DNA from: Desulfatitalea sp. UBA4791
GTDB lineage: Bacteria > Desulfobacterota > Desulfobacteria > Desulfobacterales > Desulfosarcinaceae
Length of the DNA stretch: 11,107 nt
NCBI GenBank assembly: GCA_002402905.1
Contig: DHGT01000123.1
Coordinates: 6,909 to 18,015, forward strand
Direction of reading: 5' to 3'
Every line of letters begins with the position of its first letter. Within the stretch, counting starts at the first letter, position 1. Under the pieces are notes generated by a model. That model searched no databases, had not been told where the DNA came from, and saw only the letters and a program-made list of their open reading frames with translations. The position numbers and the translations under genes are program-made. Below, one piece after another: positions 6,910 through 11,107 of this stretch.

Positions 6910-7227
6910 CAGTTACCTCTTGGGGTTGGGACGGTTTCCATTCCGCATCGAACGCGACGATGCAGGGATAAACGGGGGACAGGCTCCCTGTGAGTTTCCG
7001 GAACAGACGTTCGACGTTTCGCGATGCAAGCAGTATACAACGATATCTTAAAAAAGTCGCACTCGCATTCGCCTGAGACGCCTTGATTTCGGCAGGACTG
7101 TGCTTAATATAGAGTAAACCGGAGCAACGCGAAGGGCACTCAGATGTCCGGCTGGTCACACCCAGTGATCGGTTCCCCGCACCACTTCAGCTCCGGTTCC
7201 ACTTTTTCAAGGTCAGGCTTAATTCTA
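6910..7227. other. 318-base intergenic region with a REP-like GGGGACAGG hairpin
   Basis: I see no credible gene here; the longest leftward open frame gives a composition unlike a protein and has no ribosome site. At 6974-6991 GGGGGACAGGCTCCCTGT contains the inverted repeat ACAGG-CTC-CCTGT. I remember GGGGACAGG hairpins as dispersed REP-like elements linked to RAYT-type transposases, but no transposase is present. A possible minus-strand -10 (TATACT, 7037-7032) lacks a good -35 and is only a weak candidate for the nitroreductase promoter. The CGGTTCC heptamer occurs twice directly repeated around 7170-7202, of no evident meaning. Confidence 0.4.
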
Positions 7228-7548
7228 TTACCGATCCTTCATCTCTTTTTTGAGACGCATGTCCACATCCACCATTCGAGCCTCGTTTTGGGCGATGTCA
7301 AAGACCATCTCCTTGACGCCCAGTTGCTTGGCCAGTTCGTCATTCTGGCTCGCGGAGATGCTTTCAAAAACCTTATTGCCCAGTTCGGCTAAACGTCGGG
7401 TCACCTGTGTCTCCAACCGCGCCTTTTCGCGCCGCAGACGGGTCAGCTCGATCCCTTCCCCGGCCTTTTCGGTGATGGTGTGCACGGCCGCGATGGCTGC
7501 GTCGAAACCGGCTTCCATGCCTCTTTGAACTCTATCCCAAAGTTTCAT
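7228..7548 (-). CDS. Small predicted coiled-coil protein of unknown function
   Basis: I do not recognise the family of this 106-residue protein. It is highly charged and predicted helical throughout, with no Cys, no signal peptide and no strongly hydrophobic stretch; only MEAGFDAAIAAVHTI (residues 11-25) is moderately apolar. Residues about 35-60 (TRLRREKARLETQVTRRLAEL) have the spacing of a coiled coil, and the C-terminal part (NEARMVDVDMRLKKEM) is also amphipathic helix. It resembles small cytoplasmic structural or stress-related proteins rather than an enzyme. The start is well supported by AGGAGG six bases before the ATG. A strong-looking promoter near 7711-7745 and a tiny upstream frame precede it, and the gap to the nitroreductase is long, so it may be its own transcription unit. 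Confidence 0.75.
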   Translation of the reverse strand: MKLWDRVQRGMEAGFDAAIAAVHTITEKAGEGIELTRLRREKARLETQVTRRLAELGNKVFESISASQNDELAKQLGVKEMVFDIAQNEARMVDVDMRLKKEMKDR

Positions 7549-7633
7549 TTTCGCCTCCTGTCGTCGATAATTGTGATTGGTGATCTTGGCTCCGGGCGGA
7601 TCATCGATCAGTCGCTCTGCACTTCGGTCTGCT

Positions 7634-7669
7634 TCACATCTTCCAGGGAACCCACTTTTTAAGGTCCAT
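7634..7669 (-). other. Tiny upstream reading frame with strong ribosome site (leader or gene remnant)
   Basis: On the minus strand an ATG at 7669 follows AGAGGAGG at good spacing and encodes only MDLKKWVPWKM before TGA. The sequence then continues 85 bases to the next gene. MDLKKWVPW resembles, from memory, the first residues of some small heat-shock (Hsp20) proteins, so this may be the start of a lost gene; a regulatory leader peptide is the alternative. A one-base slip at AAAAAG would join it to a short frame VGSLEDVKQTEVQSD. Neither reading can be proved from this sequence. Confidence 0.35.
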
Positions 7670-7685
7670 GAGCCACCTCCTCTGT

Positions 7686-7745
7686 TAATGATCCATTACT
7701 TTTCTAAATTTGCAAAAACAGTAATGTTGCAGATGGCCGTGTCAA
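7686..7745 (-). promoter_or_regulatory. Predicted sigma-70-type promoter with palindromic operators
   Basis: On the minus strand a perfect -35 TTGACA (7745-7740) is followed after 16 bases by TACTGT (7723-7718) as -10. The start point would be near 7711. The palindrome TAATG-ATC-CATTA (7686-7698, plus strand) then falls just downstream. A second inverted pair, CATTACT (7694-7700) with AGTAATG (7720-7726), links that operator to the -10. The CATTA/TAATG half-sites are like those in the copy-B palindrome upstream of the thiolase, so a shared or related repressor is possible. It would drive the tiny frame at 7669 and the coiled-coil gene. Confidence 0.55.
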
Positions 7746-7814
7746 GGGGGAGTATCATGCATCCTGCAAGTACGCCGGCGGGCGGCGATTCAGGCAAATC
7801 CGCACAGATGGGGA

Positions 7815-7845
7815 CGTCGGGGCGGGCCGTACGTCCGCCCCGACG
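7815..7845. repeat. GC-rich perfect hairpin downstream of the thiolase
   Basis: CGTCGGGGCGG (7815-7825) and CCGCCCCGACG (7835-7845) are perfect 11-base inverted arms around a nine-base loop. It begins 22 bases after the thiolase stop in the direction of transcription. No T run follows on either strand, so it is either a transcript-end stabilising hairpin, a REP-type element, or a non-canonical terminator. Confidence 0.6.
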
Positions 7846-7867
7846 CGGTTCGAAACGAGAAGGTCTT

Positions 7868-9058
7868 CTATCGCAAAAGGTTTCCCCAAATCATGGTGTA
7901 GCCCTGACCGCGGCCCACACACATGGTGGTCAATCCGTAGCGCGCCTTGGGGTTTTCCTTGAAAAGCCCTTTGAGGAACGCGATCAGCCGGGGGCCCGAG
8001 GCGGCCAGGGGATGGCCGTAGGCGATGGCGCCGCCCCAGATGTTGACCCTGGGTTCATCGGCCTTAAGACCGAAGTGATCGAGAAAGTAGAGGGCCTGCA
8101 CGGCGAACGCCTCGTTGATCTCGATGATATCCATATCGGCGATGGTCATGCCCGCCTTGGCCAGGGCCTTTTCCGTGGCCGGCACCGGGGCGATGCCCAT
8201 GACCCGGGGATCCACCGAAGCGACGGCCGTTGCGATCCAGCGCATGGCGGGCTTGAGTCCCAGCTCGGCGCATTTTTGGGCGCTGGTCACCAATACGGCG
8301 GCCGCACCGTCGTTCAATCCGGAGGCATTGCCGGCCGTCACCCGGCCGCCCTTCTCACGGAATGGGGTTTTGAGGGTCGACAAACCGGCCATGTCGGTAC
8401 CCGGTCGCGGGTGCTGGTCTTTGTCCATGATCTGCCGCGTGCCGTCGGCCAGGGTCGCCTCCACGGGAATGATCATCTCCTTCATCTTCCCGGCCTTGAT
8501 GGCCTCGTCGGCCTTGCGCTGGCACGCCACGGCATAGGCATCGGCCATCTCCTTGGTAAATTTTGGGAAGCGGTCGTGAATATTTTCCGCGGTCATGCCC
8601 ATGTTGAAGGCCGATGCATCCCCCATTACCTCTTCGGAGCGCGGATGCGCGTCGCGCATGTATCCCATGGGAAGGTGCCCCATGTGTTCGACACCCCCGC
8701 ACACCAGCACGTCGGCCATGCCGGTGGCAATGTAGGAAGCCCCAAGTCCCACGGCCGTCAGGCCGCTGGCGCACATGCGGTCGATGGAACATCCGGGCAC
8801 CTCCCATCCCCAACCGGCCAGCATGGAAATCATTCGGCCGATGGTGCCCCCCTGCTCCTTGACCTGATTGGTGACACCCCACAGCACGTCTTCCACCATG
8901 GCGGGCTTCAGGCCGGGGTTGCGCTGGACCAGCGCCTGAAGCAACGGCACGCAGAGATCCTCGGCCCTCGTGGTCCAGAAAATGCCTTTTTCGCCCGCCC
9001 GGCCGAATGCCGTGCGAACCGCGTCCACCACCACCACGTCGTTTAAGGTTTTATTCAT
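7868..9058 (-). CDS. Acetyl-CoA acyltransferase (3-ketoacyl-CoA thiolase), FadA-like
   Basis: It cleaves 3-oxoacyl-CoA with CoA to give acetyl-CoA and a shortened acyl-CoA, or runs in reverse. The 396 residues are the standard length. Catalytic positions are visible: Cys96 in SIDRMCASGL, His349 in AYGHPLAASG, and Cys380 in TTMCVGRGQG; NEAFAVQ is present before them. The GGVEHMGHLPM segment and the MCxGxGQG ending resemble FadA and related beta-oxidation or oxoadipyl-CoA thiolases more than the PhaA type. Two family positions are altered, HPLAASG for HPLGASG and an Arg383 in the final loop, but neither is catalytic. No FadB partner is next to it. AAAGGAGG stands eight bases before the ATG. Promoter repeat copy B lies 115 bases upstream. 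Confidence 0.93.
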   Translation of the reverse strand: MNKTLNDVVVVDAVRTAFGRAGEKGIFWTTRAEDLCVPLLQALVQRNPGLKPAMVEDVLWGVTNQVKEQGGTIGRMISMLAGWGWEVPGCSIDRMCASGLTAVGLGASYIATGMADVLVCGGVEHMGHLPMGYMRDAHPRSEEVMGDASAFNMGMTAENIHDRFPKFTKEMADAYAVACQRKADEAIKAGKMKEMIIPVEATLADGTRQIMDKDQHPRPGTDMAGLSTLKTPFREKGGRVTAGNASGLNDGAAAVLVTSAQKCAELGLKPAMRWIATAVASVDPRVMGIAPVPATEKALAKAGMTIADMDIIEINEAFAVQALYFLDHFGLKADEPRVNIWGGAIAYGHPLAASGPRLIAFLKGLFKENPKARYGLTTMCVGRGQGYTMIWGNLLR

Positions 9059-9085
9059 AGAAATCGCCTCCTTTGACTAAGGAAT

Positions 9086-9106
9086 GATAAAAATTCCGTT
9101 TTTATC
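9086..9106. promoter_or_regulatory. AT-rich perfect inverted repeat in the thiolase leader
   Basis: GATAAAAA (9086-9093) and TTTTTATC (9099-9106) are perfect eight-base arms around TTCCG. It lies 27 bases upstream of the thiolase ATG, inside the leader predicted from the copy-B promoter. It differs in sequence from the TGAAT-type operators. It could be a second protein-binding site, an RNA hairpin affecting translation, or a weak attenuator; the sequence does not decide between these. Confidence 0.4.
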
Positions 9107-9172
9107 CGGTGAGTCATCCATTACAAAAGACCAGATTTCATAAAAAACCGCAACTCGAAAGGTGACGAAGTT

Positions 9173-9270
9173 GGGATTCTAATGAATGCTTTTCATTACA
9201 CCCTGCGAGGATAGACAGGTGGCCGATGCCAGCCGCCAAGCAGTCACGTGCCGGTAAAATGCACGGCGGG
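9173..9270 (-). repeat. Promoter-like repeat, copy B
   Basis: This 98-base element is the inverted counterpart of copy A. Minus-strand bases 9270-9216 match 38-92 at 51 of 55 positions, and the right-hand parts share the -10/operator block and the terminal gaatccc. The spacer between the 12-mer and the -10 is 15 bases, one shorter than in copies A and C, and has diverged. It points toward the thiolase and lies between that gene and the divergent zinc peptidase. Confidence 0.8.
9180..9227 (-). promoter_or_regulatory. Predicted thiolase promoter and operator (copy B)
   Basis: On the minus strand the conserved ATCGGCCACCTG (9227-9216) is followed after 15 bases by TGTAAT (9200-9195) as -10. The overlapping palindrome TAATGAA-N5-TTCATTA (9180-9198, plus strand) has perfect seven-base arms and is the longest of the operator-like sites. 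Its core TGAAT-GCT-TTTCA differs at one base from the copy-A type. The start point would fall near 9188, leaving a leader of about 130 bases. Confidence 0.55.
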
Positions 9271-9305
9271 TGCTGAGACAATTTGGCGCCCTCCGATTCA
9301 TCCCA

Positions 9306-9334
9306 TTGTTAAAACGAAACCTATTTGCTATTCA
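9306..9334 (+). promoter_or_regulatory. Candidate promoter of the zinc metallopeptidase
   Basis: TTGTTA (9306-9311) and TATTCA (9329-9334) are separated by exactly 17 bases. Both are moderate sigma-70 matches. The predicted start point gives a leader of roughly 38 bases before the ATG at 9379. No TGAAT-type palindrome overlaps it, so the peptidase is probably outside the catabolic regulon. Confidence 0.4.
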
Positions 9335-9378
9335 GACGGAATGCGGAGAAGCACGAAACGCCAATAAGGAGAAAAACG

Positions 9379-10233
9379 ATGAGATGGACAAGCGGACGCA
9401 GAAGTTCGAATGTCGAGGACCGACGTGGCGGCAGGGTCTCCCGCAAGGTGGCGGGCGGTGGCATCGGCACCCTCATCCTGGTTCTGGTGGCGCTCTACTT
9501 CGGCATGGATCCTTCGGAATTGTTGCAGCAAACCGGCACCCTGAGTTCCACCTCGTCCCCGAACGCGCCTTATGAACAGACGGCCCAGGAACAGGAACTG
9601 GTCGAATTCGTCTCCGTTGTCCTGGCCGATACCGAAGATACCTGGAACGCCATCTTCGCCAAGAGCGGCCATCCATACACCGAGCCCAAGCTGGTGCTCT
9701 TTTCGGGTGCCGTACAATCCGCCTGCGGCTATGCCCAATCGGCCACCGGACCTTTTTATTGCCCGGCCGACCAGAAAGTCTATCTCGACCTGGACTTTTT
9801 CCAGGAGATGAAGCAGCGATTCCGGGCGCCCGGCGATTTTGCCCAGGCCTACGTCATCGCCCACGAAATAGGGCACCACGTGCAAACCCTGACGGGTCTC
9901 ATGGACAAGGTTCAGACCGCACGCCAGCGGCTCCCCCAGGCCCAATCCAACGAACTGCTGGTCCGGCTGGAGCTCCAGGCCGACTGCTTTGCCGGGCTGT
10001 GGGCCCACCACGCCCATCGGACGCGGCAGATCATCGAAGAGGGGGACATCGAAGAGGCGCTCAACGCCGCCAATGCCATCGGCGATGACCGCCTCCAGAT
10101 GCAGAGCCGGGGGTATGTGGTGCCCGACGCCTTTACCCACGGCACCTCGGCCCAGCGCGTCAAATGGTTCAAGCGCGGATTCACCACCGGCAGCTATGGC
10201 GCCTGCAACACCTTCGATACCGACGACTTATAG
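9379..10233 (+). CDS. ypfJ: Neutral zinc metallopeptidase, YpfJ family
   Basis: A 284-residue predicted zinc metallopeptidase (the YpfJ/KPN_02809 family) whose physiological substrate is unknown. It starts with the family's characteristic MRW...R(R)xSxNVEDRR segment, has one membrane helix at about residues 25-43 (GGGIGTLILVLVALYFGM), and a C-terminal domain with the HExxH motif as His162-Glu163-Ile-Gly-His166. GPFYCPAD precedes it and ELQADCFAGLW follows, its Glu being a likely third metal ligand; EALNAANAIGDDRLQ and the ending THGTSAQRVKWFKRGF also match E. coli YpfJ closely. The domain probably faces the periplasm. I start at 9379 because AAGGAGA lies just before it and the family N-terminus begins there; an upstream in-frame ATG at 9325 adds unrelated residues. 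It converges on the outer-membrane gene with a 26-base gap containing only a small TGACCGGTCA palindrome. Confidence 0.93.
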   Translation: MRWTSGRRSSNVEDRRGGRVSRKVAGGGIGTLILVLVALYFGMDPSELLQQTGTLSSTSSPNAPYEQTAQEQELVEFVSVVLADTEDTWNAIFAKSGHPYTEPKLVLFSGAVQSACGYAQSATGPFYCPADQKVYLDLDFFQEMKQRFRAPGDFAQAYVIAHEIGHHVQTLTGLMDKVQTARQRLPQAQSNELLVRLELQADCFAGLWAHHAHRTRQIIEEGDIEEALNAANAIGDDRLQMQSRGYVVPDAFTHGTSAQRVKWFKRGFTTGSYGACNTFDTDDL

Positions 10234-10259
10234 CCTGACCGGTCACCCGGCCTTATGGC

Positions 10260-10904
10260 TTAAAAAAACCACTTGAGCCCGATCATGAAATTGTGGCTCT
10301 CATAATCGATCTCGTCTTCAGCGGTGAACCCCCAATTGGACGTCCCGGCGATTTCGATGTCATCGCAGTCGAGGTAGCGATAGGAAATGTCCAGAACGAT
10401 GGTGTCCGACAGGTCCCAGGCGAGACCGGCCATCAACTGGTACGCCAATCCGCTGTCATGGTCATCCCACTCAACGGTCGTATTGCTCCCGTAAGTGGCC
10501 TTCCCGTCGATCTCGACGCGGGCATAGCCGAGTCCGGCACCGATATAGGGCGTGAAGGCGGTGCGGTTCTCCCAATCGAAATAGCCGTTGACCATGAACG
10601 CAAATGCGTTCACGTCTCCATTGGAATCCGCATTGGTGTTTGAAATGTTCGTCTTGTCGAGATCGTTCTCCCGGTAAGCGATCTCCCCCTCGAGCCGAAC
10701 ATACCCGAAATCATATCCCGCCGAACCGGACAAAACATAGCCGGTTTTCATTTCGCCTTTGGACGAATCTGTTTCGGTATCCTCGAGTTCTACTGCCCCG
10801 ACCTGAATTCCCGCATAAAATCCTTCGGCCGCCCATGCCTGGGAACCATTGCCCACCAGCGCAGTCATCAGCACCATTGCCATAACAACCATCCATTTCC
10901 GCAT
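10260..10904 (-). CDS. Outer-membrane beta-barrel protein with signal peptide
   Basis: A 214-residue secreted protein. Residues 1-26 are a signal peptide (MRKW, a hydrophobic core, and a likely cut after Ala25 or Ala26 in QAWAAEG). The mature part shows alternating strands ending in aromatic residues, such as GYDFGYVRLEGEIAYREND, FAFMVNGYFDW, TPYIGAGLGYARVEI and YQLMAGLAWDLSD. It closes with FMIGLKWFF, whose terminal Phe is the usual signal for beta-barrel assembly. The layout fits the small eight-stranded OmpA/Opa-like outer membrane barrel group (Pfam OMP_b-brl), roughly 190 mature residues. Its function beyond that is not evident. AAAGGA lies before the ATG. Its promoter should be in 10905-11047, where I see no strong consensus. 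The stop TAA overlaps the A-rich plus-strand run at 10261-10268. Confidence 0.88.
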   Translation of the reverse strand: MRKWMVVMAMVLMTALVGNGSQAWAAEGFYAGIQVGAVELEDTETDSSKGEMKTGYVLSGSAGYDFGYVRLEGEIAYRENDLDKTNISNTNADSNGDVNAFAFMVNGYFDWENRTAFTPYIGAGLGYARVEIDGKATYGSNTTVEWDDHDSGLAYQLMAGLAWDLSDTIVLDISYRYLDCDDIEIAGTSNWGFTAEDEIDYESHNFMIGLKWFF

Positions 10905-11047
10905 TTTTCATTCCTTTCGGTTTTGGTGTGAACGATCGACTTTCTGGATTCATGAACCGGCAGGTAACCGACTATGAAGACCCAAAATCGCGCAAGAAAA
11001 GCGCACTCATCTTATCGGCAGGTTGGGAATATGCTTTAGCGGGAACC

Positions 11048-11099
11048 TCAAAAATAAAATCGGCCGGTGCCGCCATGGGGGTAAAGGCGGGACCGGCCG
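11048..11099 (-). terminator. Rho-independent terminator of a leftward gene beyond the window
   Basis: CGGCCGGT (11061-11068) pairs with ACCGGCCG (11092-11099), and after a G/G mismatch CCGCC (11070-11074) pairs with GGCGG (11086-11090) around an 11-base loop. On the minus strand the stem is followed at once by TTTTATTTTTGAG. This is a classical intrinsic terminator for a gene transcribed leftward from outside the window. It also insulates the outer-membrane gene promoter. Confidence 0.8.
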
Positions 11100-11107
11100 G
11101 TCGATGG

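Noticed and set aside
6890..7159. An 89-codon minus-strand frame upstream of the nitroreductase
   Set aside because: No ribosome site, a composition unlike a protein, and overlap with the nitroreductase start.
7577..9046. A 489-codon plus-strand open frame antisense to the thiolase
   Set aside because: The His/Gly/Arg-rich translation is typical of an antisense shadow, and the minus strand carries an intact thiolase with all catalytic residues.
10236..10250. Terminator between the convergent peptidase and outer-membrane gene
   Set aside because: TGACCGGTCA is a palindrome with no loop, and the alternative CCGG stem has only four pairs; no adequate hairpin plus T tract is formed.
1..11107. 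CRISPR array, tRNA or rRNA genes, insertion sequence or phage genes
   Set aside because: I saw no regularly spaced direct repeats, no tRNA- or rRNA-like sequence, and no transposase, integrase or phage protein. The GGTTCGAAA at 7848-7856 resembles a T-loop but has no tRNA around it.

Overview
The window is GC-rich and gene-dense and reads as catabolic DNA from an anaerobic bacterium. I infer a Desulfobacterota member, perhaps Desulfosarcina-like, from the gene mix: a nitroreductase with an N-terminal ferredoxin domain, paired class III CoA-transferases, and a FadA-like thiolase. There is no rRNA or other phylogenetic marker, so this placement is tentative.

Layout. Bases 1-396 hold an edge hairpin, a promoter-like repeat (copy A) and the C-terminal remnant of a VOC (glyoxalase/methylmalonyl-CoA epimerase-like) gene. 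A rightward operon follows: a succinate-semialdehyde-type aldehyde dehydrogenase (397-1824) and two paralogous CaiB/BaiF CoA-transferases (1868-3085 and 3109-4326). Converging on it is a leftward series of genes, listed in order of transcription: FadA-like thiolase (9058-7868), a small coiled-coil protein (7548-7228), a ferredoxin-nitroreductase (6909-6082) and a NylA-like amidase (5843-4344). To the right are a YpfJ-type zinc metallopeptidase (+), an outer-membrane beta-barrel protein (-), and a rho-independent terminator for a leftward gene lying beyond the window.

The main non-coding observation is a repeat present three times, each copy pointing into a catabolic gene: copy A (38-137, +) toward the aldehyde dehydrogenase operon, copy C (5877-5936, -) toward the amidase, and copy B (9173-9270, -) toward the thiolase. 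All copies share a 12-base block (ATCGGCCACCTG), a diverged 15-16 base spacer, a -10-like hexamer (TATAAT, TTTAAT, TGTAAT), and an overlapping palindrome of the form TGAAT-N3-ATTCA. This looks like a set of co-regulated promoters with a repressor operator, plausibly TetR-type, although no regulator gene lies in the window.

How the genes may work together (inference): the amidase could release an acid or amino acid, the dehydrogenase would oxidise an aldehyde to a carboxylate, the CoA-transferase pair would make its CoA thioester, and the thiolase would cleave a 3-oxoacyl-CoA. The two CoA-transferases differ at the catalytic position: the second has Asp175 and the first has Asn178. This suggests a heteromer with one active subunit, resembling in layout two-subunit enzymes such as benzylsuccinate CoA-transferase. 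The actual substrate cannot be read from this window.
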